NCBI GenBank assembly: GCA_025201765.1
Contig: MU623345.1
Span: 481,852-545,851, forward strand
DNA: 64,000 nt
From: Daldinia sp. FL1419
Taxonomy: Eukaryota; Ascomycota; Sordariomycetes; Xylariales; Hypoxylaceae
Reading direction: 5' to 3'
Positions within the stretch are counted from its first letter, which is position 1. Every line of letters begins with the position of its first letter. The notes under the pieces were generated by a model, which saw only the letters and a program-made list of their open reading frames with translations, ran no database searches and was not told the origin of the DNA. Positions 1-10,674 of the stretch are shown piece after piece. Position numbers and translations under genes: made by a program.

Positions 1-709
1 ACTTTGTCATGTAAGAATCTTCGCTTGGATTCATGGCGGATTCATGGCGGACTATCTGAACTGACTTTTTCTTAGAGCCGGTGCCGCGGGAAACTTTGTT
101 TCTCCTATTTCGAGCCTTTCATCTAATGGATTCAAGAGTGTGATGGATATTGACGTTCTTGGCACTTACAACACCGTCAAAGCCACCATACCCTATCTTA
201 TCGAATCGGCTGCCAGGAATAAGTCGAATGAGAATGGCCTGACAGGTGGACGGATTATCTACGTCTCAGCCACGTTCCACTACACCGGTATGCCCATGCA
301 AGCCCATGTGATGGCTGCGAAAGCCTCCGTCGACTCCATCATGGCATCTGTGGCTTTAGAATACGGCCCGTATGGTGTTACTTCGAACGTTATTGCGCCC
401 GGTGGTATCGAGGGAACAGAGGGCTTGGCAAGACTCTCGGGTAAGAGTGACGACGTGGGGGGCGTTGCCGCGAGCATTCCGCTAGGTCGATGGGGTACGC
501 TTCGAGACATCGCAGACGCGACGGTCTACCTTTTCAGCGATGCGGGTAATTATGTGACGGGCGAGATCCTCGTTGTGGACGGCGGCGACTGGAGGAATGG
601 CGGCATGGGCGTCGGTCTCGACTCCGGAATGAAGTACCCGGACTACCTGCTCAAGGGAGAGTTTTCAAAACATGTCAAGAGCGGGAGGAAGGATACGTCC
701 AAGCTATGA
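1..709 (+). CDS. SPS19: Peroxisomal 2,4-dienoyl-CoA reductase (SPS19-type SDR), 5'-truncated by the window edge
   Basis: This is the 3' part of a short-chain dehydrogenase that reduces 2,4-dienoyl-CoA esters during beta-oxidation of unsaturated fatty acids in peroxisomes. The visible exons are 1-10 and 76-709, with a 65-nt intron at 11-75 (GTAAGA donor, ctgac branch, TTAG acceptor). Splicing restores a typical SDR stretch, F-V-I-A-G-A-A-G-N-F, in which the NNAG motif reads AGAAG as in this subfamily. Later come S-x-M-Q-A-H-V-x-A-A-K-A around the catalytic region, then N-V-I-A-P-G-G-I-E-G-T-E and V-D-G-G, all characteristic of SPS19-like enzymes. The last three residues are S-K-L, a canonical PTS1 peroxisomal targeting signal. 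The Rossmann glycine motif and the start codon lie upstream of the window. The family call rests on recognised motifs and the PTS1; identity is confident although the N-terminus is missing. Confidence 0.9.
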
Positions 710-1938
710 ATGATTTGATTGCTCGTTTTAATTGTTCTTTGGAGGTAATCTCTCGACGTATTCAACAGCGTCGGGACGCTATCTAGATTGCCAAATCGCC
801 GTATAGCCGGCCTAACGAGGACGGCTTCTTCGCCCCCAAGTTGAGCGCTTGTGGAGGGAAATTCTATGCGCGGTATAATTCTATTCGGATCCGGTACATA
901 GGTATATATGCATAGGCGTTATGAGTTGTAATGAAACGAGTCTTGGAATATATGCTAAGTTTCTAGGTTAAGATACGTTGGACTAAGACACGGGAGCCGT
1001 TTCGTAGTGCGGCCTCCCTTGGTATCTAAACTCGAGCACAAACCTGAGCACAAACCCGTTAAATATTCCAATTAGTGTGAAGGTAATAAGAGCCTACCAC
1101 GAGTATTTATTACCGCAGCTGATGGAACGTCCGGTAGTCGATTTACAGTGAGTCTGATATCTTTAAAATAAGGGTGGTTAGTTAAATGAGTTGAATGCAA
1201 TCGATGTGAATACTAGAGGTGAAAATGAAGCCATTCAGAGATACTACGTGTATCTCTGGGATATCTTAGCAATTCTCCTTTGTTGATGTCTGTCCCAAGG
1301 TGAGTTGACGATTCAAAGGGGTGAGATATGTGGTGGATATAGCGTCATTGCGGTTGCAGTAAACTCGAAAAGTCGAGAGTTAGCTACCAACCTGTAAGAC
1401 ATTCTACGGCAAATCCCATACTTTAAAGACTATAATCGCTCCCTATCTTCAAAAATTTAAGAAATAGAGGGCACGAGAAGGCTAGTAAGTGTGGAGTGTG
1501 CCGTAGGGTTCTGTGAGATGTCACAGGCTAAGCTACCACGAAGACAAGACCGCGTATAACATATATATGTAGGTAAACAGGCAACTGACGTAGAATCTCA
1601 TACGTTTTACGATATTACTCATAAATTAAATGAAAGGGGAAGATCGTGGCTTAGGGAAACTTAATTATATTGATTTATAGAACTATCAAGGCTCTAGCTA
1701 CGGGGTATACGCCTTCCAAGGTATCAATACAGGTAGCGTACAGCGCTCGCTGACTTGTAAGAAAGGCATTTCGTTGCCTGGAAACGAGCCCTAAACCTAC
1801 CGTGAGAGCCTACGGGTGTATCCAGATGTACGCCGAGGTTATCCTTGGTTTTAGTTGGCCGATGTGGAACGTTGGTTAAAGCATCCCACTTGGAATTATG
1901 TTGATTATATTCCAGAATGAGTAATATCCAATCTATAT
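710..1938. other. Intergenic, no gene recognised
   Basis: AT-leaning non-coding DNA between the reductase 3' end and a small minus-strand ORF. Short open frames on the minus strand near 1724-1975 lack convincing starts or protein-like composition. No tRNA, long repeat or transposon remnant was seen. Confidence 0.5.
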
Positions 1939-2394
1939 TTAGATATCCATTTTGAAATGACGGGACTGGAAGCATGAAGAGTTCTCATACTCGTGGTCGT
2001 TACAATCATCGTCCGACCAATCCTCGTCATTCCCAGGAATACCCTCACCTTCGGAGAAATAATCGCCATCGTCAGAATATAGTTTACTGTCATCGGTTCT
2101 ATCTAGCATAACTTCAGCGTGGTCGAGAGAATCTACAGAGTGCCCTTGGCGCTGGGTCCGCTTCTCTTGTGTGTTTTTACGAAGCTGTGATTTCGTTTTC
2201 GCATCATGTTTTGCTTGTAGTATATCGAGCTTCTCGCCGAGGTCCTGTTTGACTTTCTTACTTTTGGACTTTGGATCGAGATATCCTTTAGAAGAGCGTT
2301 CCTTTAACTTGTTTCGAGAAGACTTCGTGGTGTGTCTTGTCTTGTAGTGTACGGGTGGGCTGTTGTTAGCCGCGGGCTTGATATCTTTTGCCAT
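1939..2394 (-). CDS. Small hypothetical protein, charge-segregated, 151 aa
   Basis: An uninterrupted minus-strand frame of 151 codons plus stop, starting at the ATG at 2394. That ATG sits in a good fungal context (ATCGCCATGGCA); another in-frame ATG lies five codons upstream at 2409. The N-terminal two thirds is rich in Lys, Arg, Ser and Gln (for example K-S-K-S-K-K-V-K-Q) and probably disordered or helical. The C-terminal third is strongly acidic (D-D-G-D-Y-F-S-E-G-E-G and D-W-S-D-D-D). Such segregation of charge is unlikely in a random AT-rich frame and favours a real protein, possibly nuclear, but I recognise no family. No membrane segment or signal peptide is visible. It could also be the second frame of a longer transcript that begins with the spliced candidate ORF just upstream (2421-2726). 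Confidence 0.45.
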   Translation of the reverse strand: MAKDIKPAANNSPPVHYKTRHTTKSSRNKLKERSSKGYLDPKSKSKKVKQDLGEKLDILQAKHDAKTKSQLRKNTQEKRTQRQGHSVDSLDHAEVMLDRTDDSKLYSDDGDYFSEGEGIPGNDEDWSDDDCNDHEYENSSCFQSRHFKMDI

Positions 2395-2420
2395 GGCGAT
2401 GGTGATCATCGGTTGTAAAG

Positions 2421-2726
2421 TCACGTATTAAGTTGATTTAATGAGGTAATTATCTTCAGAGTATGTGAATTTGGCAAGATTTCATCGAATGGAAGTAAGT
2501 GTTTATCTAGGTAGTTAGATTCTCGAAATGGCATTCAATTTACTAATCGGAAAGCGAAAGTTACATACTTACCTATATATATACGCATATCCACATACAA
2601 GAACACTTTGAAAGTTATATTACTATCAGGGTTAGTACTGGAACAGTTCAATTCGGACGTAATATTTGAGGTGTGATCGGATAGCTCTCTTATACTGTTG
2701 TTTAATTGTTTCTGAAACTTTCCCAT
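2421..2726 (-). CDS. Candidate spliced small ORF, 79 aa (speculative)
   Basis: Exons at 2573-2726 and 2421-2506 on the minus strand would be joined across a 66-nt intron (2507-2572). The intron has a perfect GTAAGT donor, a TCTAAC branch site and a CTAG acceptor about ten bases later, which is the textbook fungal arrangement. The joined frame runs from ATG at 2726 to TGA and encodes 79 residues beginning M-G-K-F-Q-K-Q-L. I recognise no family. The splice signals are more convincing than the protein, so the intron may instead belong to the 5' leader of the 151-aa ORF that follows on the same strand. Confidence 0.25.
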
Positions 2727-3250
2727 CAACAATTCATTAATCTATAAACATCATCTATATTAATTCAAAGAACTTGTTACGATTCCCACTAAAACTCCAA
2801 CTCTTAAGCTAATCCCAAACAGGGAGAAGTGTATATGAATAGTGGCTAGGTACGTTAGGTGGCTAGGTAGTAGGTAAGTAAAAAGGGGGGCCGAAGACCG
2901 ATCAAGCAAGCCCATATGGACGTTGATGTGAAGTACCTATAGCTTAGGTCATGTTTCTTATAATGGTACACAGCTCTATCCCATTTCTAGGACGACTTAG
3001 GTACCCAAGTATATTATCTACACTCCTCCCGTTAGGAAACACTAGGGCTATCCCTTAGTGTAGCTATTGGACGTTGGGCCTATATAACGAGGGAGGGACA
3101 CCCTCTCATACCCAATGAACTCCAGCCTTACACGATCATCAATATGCTCACGCCTACTACCAGCTAAGCCCTTGACCTCCTATGTCACACCACTTGACTA
3201 TACCATGGATATCGACGCCTTAGAATGCTGCCATGGACTTCGGTTAAAAA
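2727..3250. other. Intergenic, no gene recognised
   Basis: AT-rich spacer. Around 2846-2880 it contains clustered TAGGTA/GGTAGG units of the kind found in most spacers of this window. It covers the downstream side of the GPI-type protein gene, and no other feature was seen. Confidence 0.5.
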
Positions 3251-4153
3251 TTAGGCTTGTAGAATGAGCTGATAAGTAGCCAGTAATAAAGACATCCATT
3301 CAAAGAAAAAGTTCCATTTCAGCGCACTGGCGCCACTTCCGAGGCCGTTTTCTGGATTATTATCCGATGAATCAGGTTGTTGAACAACAGTCGAGTCCCC
3401 CGGTGCGAATAAAATGCCGACGCTGTTAGCGGACTCGGCATCGATCTCCTCTGGGGTAAGTAAAGGGTTATTCACCAAGTCACATGGCGGGTTGTCGCCG
3501 ATAAAATCAATCTTGTTAGTAACTGAGATGGGTACGTCGAAGATCGTGTAGTGATCCTCTCCGTTTAGCCGGAAATTTTGACGGATAGATATCTAGGGAG
3601 AGCGTCAGTAGTCCAGTCTAACTATATAGGGTCTTAGAGGCACCGTGTACTAACGTTGTAAGCCCCGCGATCACTGTCTGCACTATCTGGCTTCCCGTCG
3701 CCGATGAGACAATCCGGCCAGTGCCACTTGACGTGTTTGACAGTACTGCCCGGCTCGGACTCCATGATGTCACCTAGGCTTACATCGTTGGTCGAGGCTG
3801 TCCCGTTCGTTATTGTGAAATTCCTCCCTGTGCTATAGCTGTATAGGAAGATGGTGATGTTGTTGATCCTGCTAGGGCTGTCATCATCATAGGGAGGGAG
3901 ATGTAGTTTGCCATTAGCGGTCACATCGAGAGCCACCTCGATAGTATCTAGGTATAATAATTAGATATTAATTAGTTGCTTATTAGTATGGAGAAATTCA
4001 CATACCTCCACCTAGTGGAGTGCCTGGTTGAGGCGCATCGAGGACTGCGAATCCGGGTGTGAATATCTGTCCGCCAGCGATGGTGAAGTCGGCGGCTTGG
4101 ACTTTTGAGAGGAGTGCCTCAAGAAAGGTAACAGTAAACAGTAGATTCCTCAT
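3251..4153 (-). CDS. Secreted, probably GPI-anchored protein of unknown function, 260 aa
   Basis: Three exons on the minus strand: 4006-4153, 3655-3947 and 3251-3592. The introns are 3948-4005 (58 nt, GTATGT...CTAG) and 3593-3654 (62 nt, GTTAGT...CTAG). All phases agree and the total is 261 codons. The first about 20 residues (M-R-N-L-L-F-T-V...V-Q-A) form a short signal peptide. The mature chain starts A-D-F-T-I-A-G-G-Q-I-F-T-P and carries several N-x-S/T sequons, for example N-I-T, N-F-T, N-G-T and N-I-S. The C-terminus is a Gly/Ser/Ala stretch followed by about 20 hydrophobic residues ending L-I-L-Q-A, the pattern of a GPI-attachment signal. I recall this layout, including the P-Q-P-G-T-P-L-G-G and F-R-L-N-G-E-D-H-Y-T-I-F segments, from widespread uncharacterised Sordariomycete proteins; that is memory, not a search. 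A cell-wall or surface role is inference. Confidence 0.85.
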
Positions 4154-5723
4154 TTGAGCCAATTATGTCGCTAGGTGATGAACGGGTGTATTATAGGTAG
4201 ATAAAAGGGCTATAGGAAAGTGTATAATTACATCACATTATGAGGTGGGGGTACAGACTACCTATATATATATAACTTATCTCAATGTGGATGCTATACT
4301 TATTAGATGGATGGGTAGCTCATACTAAAAGAAATAAGGAAAAGGGGAATTGGTGCCATGAGATGTATATTGAGAATCTAGATGAAGGTCCCCTGTCCTT
4401 GGAAGACGGATGGCGTGGGGGCTTCGTATAATCAGATGCTCCGAAACTTTACAAGTTACGAGCATGAATAACAGAAGACTTTTGGAACGAAATATCTTGC
4501 GAGACTTCTCGTTACCAAAGAAAAAAAAAGGTATAATAGGCTTGAGACATTGAATGAATAGGATAGGTAGTCTTGAGAAATATTCTATCAGGGCAAATGA
4601 TTTCCATATACTAGGTATGTAGGAATCATACATAGTTATACGAATACTAAATCTCGAATAGATAGGTATTTTACGCGTAGCCGGCAACGTTGGCCGTGTT
4701 ACCGAATATTATGTAGCTGAGAATGTGGGAGTTTTAAAATGACGATGAAGCTTCTTAATGGAACCCCCGTACGGATCCGTGGTTTCAGATTGAATTGCAA
4801 TCCCGCACAGACTATAGACTTTGATACTTGTATTACATAAGCAAGATTAAACTTAACGAGCTTTCCGTCGCAATAAAGCTGAGCCCAAAGTTTGGAAAAA
4901 GGTCATCCCAAACCATCCCTCGTAGTTGAGCCCAACCTCTAACCCGATTTGTAAGAGGTACCCGCTTTGGGATGAACTCGGTTACCTCCAATCGGGAGAA
5001 TATGTGTGGAATGTCTCTTCATATTTATACGAATTGCTATTTCTAGTAGACTTCCGAATAATTAGACTCACTATCCAGATCTATACTGCGCGGACTGCAC
5101 CCTGGTAGAGGTCGGTATACTTTGTCGACATAGTTATACGAATAGTTCAATGAGTTACAGTTAGTTGGTTGGTCCCAAAGTCATTCAAAAGTTCAACCCA
5201 AACGCTAACCTGATTGGGTAGTCCTGCCGTCGCCCTCGACAGACTTGGTGCACTGTACCTATAGGGGACTTAGTACATAGGTGTTTAAGGTAGCTTAGCA
5301 CTAAAGTTCATCCCAAAGTGGAGTTGCGACTTCATTTTGTCTTTTGCCAAATCAAGTTAGCCTTTGGGCTGAACTTTTGAACGACTTTGGAGCCAAAGTC
5401 TGCACTGCTGCTGAATCGGGTTAGCCTTTGGGCTCAGCTACGCCCCAGACAGCTTAGCTTTCTTGATAAGTGCATATGTAAGAGCTACAACTTATATGCG
5501 TATATCTGGTGGTGGAGTTTTGCATTTCCAGACTTCGCTAGGTTAACCACATGCTTTTGACGCCGAAGGGCGCGCATCTACTTCGAATAGGCATCCGATC
5601 CGGTACCAAGCAGATGATATTACACATGAATAAAGCATATTTAAAGTGTGGTTATATTTCTTTCCTGGAGTTGTCTGAAATTATCAAGGTCGATACTGGG
5701 GGCTAGGTAAAATCTAACCAGCA
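4154..5723. other. Intergenic with degenerate inverted-repeat element
   Basis: AT-rich spacer with no convincing gene. The minus-strand frame at 4325-4687 has no protein-like features. The interval contains the inverted-repeat element described separately at 4877-5439. The 3' end is the probable promoter of the pseudouridine-catabolism gene. Confidence 0.5.
4877..5439. repeat. Degenerate nested inverted-repeat (MITE/foldback-like) element
   Basis: Several copies of a motif around AGCCCAAAGGCTAACCTGATT occur in both orientations. A perfect 14-nt inverted pair lies at 4877-4890 and 5426-5439. A 45-nt inverted pair at 5171-5215 and 5350-5394 matches at 39 of 45 positions, and five of the six mismatches are C/T or G/A transitions. 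A further copy at 4925-4950 pairs with about 5413-5438. No coding capacity is evident. It could be a decayed miniature inverted-repeat element or nested insertions; the transition bias would fit repeat-induced point mutation. Confidence 0.55.
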
Positions 5724-8440
5724 ATGAGTCTATTACGAGGGTCACGGCTCTTGGCCGGGGGCTTTTATAAATCTACCAATCAATGGACTTCCTTTTCTCA
5801 CGCCTATCGAAGGCCATTTTCAAGTCCGACGAAATTAGGTCAAATATCGGCTCTACAGGATTTCCTTAAGGTGTCTGAGGAGGTAACCGATGCAATAGCT
5901 ACGAATAAGCCTGTTGTGGCCCTCGAGTCTACCATATACACTCATGGAGCTCTAGGTGATGACTTGGACCTGGAAGGTATCGTTAGACGAAATGGTGGTG
6001 TACCCGCCGTGGTTGGTATACTGGAGGGCGTACCTACGGTCGGACTCTTACCCCATGAAATAGCTCACATCGTCGGGGGATCACCAAAGAAGGTATCCCG
6101 ACGGGATATTGCCTACTTAGTTGGCATGGTATGTGTCGAGTTCTATAAGTATATCTAGATCTCGTACTATACAGCATTGCGCTTATACCTAGGTACTTAT
6201 TTATATGTATAGGGCATCGCGGGCAATAAAATCAACGGAGGCACGACCATCGCTGGTACTATGGTTCTAGCAAGACTTGCCGGAATTCGAGTCTTCGGGA
6301 CCGGTGGCCTTGGTGGCGTACACCGCGGGGGACACGAATCATTTGACATCTCTGCTGATCTTACCGAGCTCGGCAGGACGAGGATGGCCGTTATTTGCGC
6401 TGGTTCCAAAGGATTTCTAGATATTCCTAGGACTTTGGAGTATTTAGAAACCCAAGGCGTGCTTGTTTCGACATTCGCAGACGGACGAAAAGGTGCTGTA
6501 GACTTCCCAGCATTCTGGGCAAGAGATAGTGGTATTAAGAGCCCGTTCGTTGTACAAGATGAGGAACAGGCGGCCGCTATGATCCTTGCGCAGGAGGAAC
6601 TAGATATTGAGTCGGGATTGTTGTTTGCTAACCCAATACCCGAGGAATACTCCATCCCTCGGGATGAGATGAATGCGGTCATTGAGCAGGCAGTGAGCGA
6701 ATCAACACAACAAGGCGCTCTCGGCAATGAAAACACCCCCTTCATCCTGAAGAGGATTAGGCAGCTTACTAGCGAGAGGAGTGTATTGGCGAACAAAGTA
6801 CTGGTTCGGGCGAACGTGGAGCGGGCCACCAAGGTAGCGACGGCGCTCTCGCGGCTTACTACGGGAGAGCCTGTACTATCTAGTAAATCGTGAGATTTAT
6901 ATTCTTTGTAACTGTAGCGCTTGAATCTGACACATGGATTGATAGGATAGGGAAGCAGAGCGTCCCTGTTTCTTCTCGAAATGGGACCAGTCCCATTAGC
7001 GAAACGCAGTGTGTATCCGAGGTAAGAGTGTATATGTTGCATTTATACCTTGTGCCAGAACGTTTCAATGCATACCTGGCCTTGAGCCCTGATATTCTAG
7101 CGAAACGCAAGCCGTTCCGACTTTTCTTTCTTCCCTTTTTTATTTATTTTATTTTTAAAAAAAAGACCAACTACCTAGGCTAATAAGTATAGGCTACTTC
7201 TCAGGCAGACATATTAGTTGCCGGGTCTGTGGCTATAGATTTAAGCTGTGATTACGTAGGCGAAGACTCCTTAGAGCATCCCGCTCCTCACCTACATACC
7301 TCGAACCCAGCCCGCATCGGCCAATCTATTGGCGGCGTTGGCCATAATGTAGCGCTTGCAGCCCATCGGGTCTTAGAAACTCCCAAAGTGAGACTCTGTA
7401 GCATAATTGGCGATGACCTGTAAGTGAAGAAGCCGTTTAGCGGGCGATTAGCGACTAATAATCATAGGGCTGGATCAACCGTACTCTCGTCCCTGAGGTC
7501 AAACGGTATGGATACATCTTGCATCAAGCAACTTAGTCGCGAGCATTATCCCGCTGGCCGGACTGCTCAATACGTGGCTGTCAACGATGCTAGCAAAAAC
7601 TTGGTTCTCGGCATGGCAGACATGGGTATTTTCACCGCTCAGCCATTTCCGGAATCCTGGAATTCCACGGTAAAAGAATCTAAGCCCAAGTGGCTCGTGG
7701 TGGACGGAAACTGGGCTGAACGAGATATCCGGGCTTGGATACAGGCCGGCAAACAGAACCAAGCTCGTGTGGTATTCGAGCCTGTCTCGAAGGAGAAATC
7801 TACGAGACTATTCTGTAAAGAAAAGGGCCTTGAGAGTTTAGGTGTCTTCCCGAACCCTAGTATTGATTTGATCACTCCCAATCAATACGAACTAGCAGCT
7901 ATGCATGCGGCCGCGCAGCGTCATGAGTACTTTGACAATCCCCGATGGTGGGAGACCATCGATGCGTTTAGCATGAGAGGAGCTCGGGATCGTTTCGTCA
8001 AAATCACATCGGCTGACATGACGGATGCTGGTATTCCGCAGCAGGCCATACAGTTGCTCCCATATATTCCCACAATCATAACAAAACTAGGGAGCCATGG
8101 CGCCTTACTAACCATGGTCCTAAATAAAGACGATCCTCGCTTAATAGAGCCGGCATACGACGGGTTTATTCTCTCGAGAAGCTTCAATAACCACCCGGAT
8201 ATTGGAGGTGTCTACATGAGACTTTTCCCAGCGGTAGAACAAGTGGAGGATATCGTGTCCGTAAATGGCGTTGGAGACACATTCCTTGGTGTGTTAATTG
8301 CAGGTTTATCACGAGGCGGAAAAGTTGAGAATCTCATCAACGTGGCTCAAAAGGGGGCGGTCTTGACACTTCGCAGTCCCCAGTCCGTGAGTAAGAATTT
8401 GGGGATACTAAGGAGTGAACTAATTGCCGCTACTTCTTAA
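5724..8440 (+). CDS. Bifunctional pseudouridine-5'-phosphate glycosidase (PsuG/IndA-like) / PfkB carbohydrate kinase
   Basis: Five exons: 5724-6128, 6213-6889, 6946-7021, 7205-7419 and 7468-8440, giving 781 aa with all splice phases consistent. The N-terminal half is a pseudouridine-5'-phosphate glycosidase (indigoidine synthase A family): V-A-L-E-S-T-I-Y-T-H-G at the start, then N-G-G-V-P-A and the glycine-rich G-T-G-G-L-G-G-V-H-R-G. The C-terminal half is a PfkB/ribokinase domain with D-I-L-V-A-G-S-V-A-I-D-L, the G-G-V-G-H-N-V-A motif and the signature N-G-V-G-D-T-F-L-G-V carrying the catalytic Asp. Together these phosphorylate pseudouridine and cleave the C-glycosidic bond to uracil and ribose-5-phosphate; the fused form is known in fungi and other eukaryotes. 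A hydrophobic/basic N-terminal extension (M-S-L-L-R-G-S-R-L-L) could be a mitochondrial presequence. The short third exon encodes only linker residues and is the least certain boundary; a single 6873-7204 intron is an alternative. Confidence 0.9.
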
Positions 8441-8737
8441 ACTACAATGGTTTACTTGAAATACTATAGCTAAATTCTTGTATTAAAATGAGTTGCTGCT
8501 GGAAAGACGAAGTATGAGGAGGAGGGTTACTATTATCATATATCATAAGGGGTGAATAAAAAAGGGGGGTACGTACCTAGGTACCGAAGCTGCAGGGTAG
8601 CGGCGCTAGATGGTGGTATGTGGGGCTTATCTGCAAGGCTACTGGGAGCTTAGAAAAAAAAAAAGTTTGGAATTTTGCTACGATAGAAATCTTATCGCGC
8701 TCACCCCTTTGAAAGCAAATTGAGTCGATAAACCAAA

Positions 8738-10537
8738 ATGTCTCGAAATCGCCCAATAGATAAAATAGAGGATGAGGAGCATGAATCTTCATCCGGCCAG
8801 GAGGAACCCGACTTTTCCAGCGACGAAGAAACTGAAGTGCGGACTCGACAGCCGCAAGTCATCGACAAGGACTCGGACGAAGAAGAGCTTGAACGATTTG
8901 TGCTTGGAGATGCGGCCAACTTCCGTGAAAACTTATTTCGGGATGATTCGAGGTTCGATGGTGCCGACGACCGTTTCGATGGCTTAGGTGATAAGGAGGG
9001 GGGTGATCTTGAGACGGGTTTAGAGGACGTGGACGATGCAGATCTCTTCACCTTCGACGTTGGGAGTGCTGCCCCTACCGGTGACAAGGCCGCTGTAGTA
9101 CCGCTCACCTCCAAAGGCCAAGAAGTACCCGAGAAAGATCAGCCTGCTTGGGAAGATAGCGACGACGAAAAGCTAACTATATCACTTGCGGACGTATCAC
9201 AATTGCGAAAACTACGGATTAGCGAGGCGGAGGACGTTATTAATGGTACTGAATATACCAGAAGACTGCGACAACAATATCTTCGACTAAACCCTCTTCC
9301 CGCGTGGGCCCGGGAGATCGAGGAGCGCCCGGCGAAACGTCGGCGACGATCATCTGCGGCGGGAAGCGATTCTAGCTTATCAGACGACGAAGCGAACGAA
9401 GGGGATGATGAAACATCTACATTACCGCTAGACAAGTTCCTCCGGGATGCTAGTACGTTACAAGATAAAAGGACCCAGAAGGTGAAGAAGCTTCGCCCGG
9501 AAGTCATTGATATTCAACGATCTCGGGATATACCTGATACGCACAAGGAAGAAGTTACATCTCTTGCTTTCCACCCAGAATATCCAGTTCTACTATCCTC
9601 GAGTACATCATCTATATTATTCCTACACCATATCGCGCCAACTGCCCACCCAACCCCAAACCCTCTCTTGACGTCGGCACAAGTCAAACAGGTGCCCGTT
9701 CGGAGAGCCGAGTTTATGTATCCTACCGGCGACAAAATTTTCTTCGCTGGACGGCGACGCTATATCCACTCGTGGGATTTACCTACTGGAACCATACAAA
9801 AGACCAACAAGATACAGGGTCATCGGTTAGAACAAAAGACGTGGGAGCGTTTCAAGCTCAGTCCTTGTGGCCAATACTTGGCATTAGTTGCTTCGACGAG
9901 GAAAGGTGGTGGTATTATCAATATATTAAATACTAATACTATGCAATGGATTGCCGCCGCCAGACTCGATAGTAGAGGTGGCATTGCGGACTTCTCTTGG
10001 TGGAGCAATAGTCACGGGCTTACAATACTGGGTAAGGGGGGTCAAGTTGGTGAATGGAGTATGGCCACGCGGCGTTTCCTCGCGATTTGGAACGACGAAG
10101 GCTCTATCGGAGGAACGGTGATGGCAATGGGGGGCCGAGACGGTCCTATCACCCTCGGTGGGGACCGGTGGATAGCAATTGGGTCCAATAGTGGCGTGAC
10201 AAACATTTACGATCGACACACTCTGATATTGCCTTCTTCGGATGAGGAACTAGAAGTCCAAGAAAGACCCGAACCGACCCGAAGATTCATGCAGCTAACG
10301 ACTCCGGTCACGGTTCTTACATTCAGCCCCGACGGCCAACTGCTGGCATTTGGCAGCAAGCACAAGAAGGACGCGCTACGATTGGCACACTTGCCAAGCT
10401 GCACCGTTTATAGGAACTGGCCGACGGAACAGACACCCTTGGGTAGGATTTCGGATGTGGCGTTTGGTAGAAAGAGTGACTTGCTGGCTGTTGGCAATGA
10501 CGTAGGAAAAATCAGATTATGGGAGATCCGAAGCTAG
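8738..10537 (+). CDS. UTP18: U3 small nucleolar RNA-associated protein 18 (UTP18), WD40
   Basis: A single exon of 599 aa. UTP18 belongs to the UtpB module of the small-subunit processome and acts in the nucleolus in 18S rRNA maturation. The first about 250 residues are highly acidic and disordered, with a basic R-R-R-R-S-S-A patch likely to act in nuclear targeting. From about residue 265 WD40 repeats follow: V-T-S-L-A-F-H-P-E-Y-P-V-L-L, then K-L-S-P-C-G-Q-Y-L-A, G-S-N-S-G-V-T-N-I-Y-D and V-L-T-F-S-P-D-G-Q-L-L-A. The C-terminus G-N-D-V-G-K-I-R-L-W-E-I-R-S is typical of the family. The ATG context (CCAAAATGTC) is good. It lies 297 bp downstream of the pseudouridine-catabolism gene on the same strand. 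Length and motif order match the fungal family and nothing is missing. Confidence 0.92.
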   Translation: MSRNRPIDKIEDEEHESSSGQEEPDFSSDEETEVRTRQPQVIDKDSDEEELERFVLGDAANFRENLFRDDSRFDGADDRFDGLGDKEGGDLETGLEDVDDADLFTFDVGSAAPTGDKAAVVPLTSKGQEVPEKDQPAWEDSDDEKLTISLADVSQLRKLRISEAEDVINGTEYTRRLRQQYLRLNPLPAWAREIEERPAKRRRRSSAAGSDSSLSDDEANEGDDETSTLPLDKFLRDASTLQDKRTQKVKKLRPEVIDIQRSRDIPDTHKEEVTSLAFHPEYPVLLSSSTSSILFLHHIAPTAHPTPNPLLTSAQVKQVPVRRAEFMYPTGDKIFFAGRRRYIHSWDLPTGTIQKTNKIQGHRLEQKTWERFKLSPCGQYLALVASTRKGGGIINILNTNTMQWIAAARLDSRGGIADFSWWSNSHGLTILGKGGQVGEWSMATRRFLAIWNDEGSIGGTVMAMGGRDGPITLGGDRWIAIGSNSGVTNIYDRHTLILPSSDEELEVQERPEPTRRFMQLTTPVTVLTFSPDGQLLAFGSKHKKDALRLAHLPSCTVYRNWPTEQTPLGRISDVAFGRKSDLLAVGNDVGKIRLWEIRS

Positions 10538-10674
10538 ACTACCTAGGGGACAACATATGCTGTAGGTGAATTACAAGCAATACTTCTTCGCGTAACTATT
10601 CTCTATTACTGCGCTGCTATGCCCTCGGATCTGATTTCCAGGAATAAGTTCCTCCAATGTTGTGTAATACCAAG

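Noticed and set aside
4325..4687. 120-codon minus-strand frame
   Set aside because: AT-rich, Phe/Ile-rich composition with no domain; consistent with chance in non-coding DNA.
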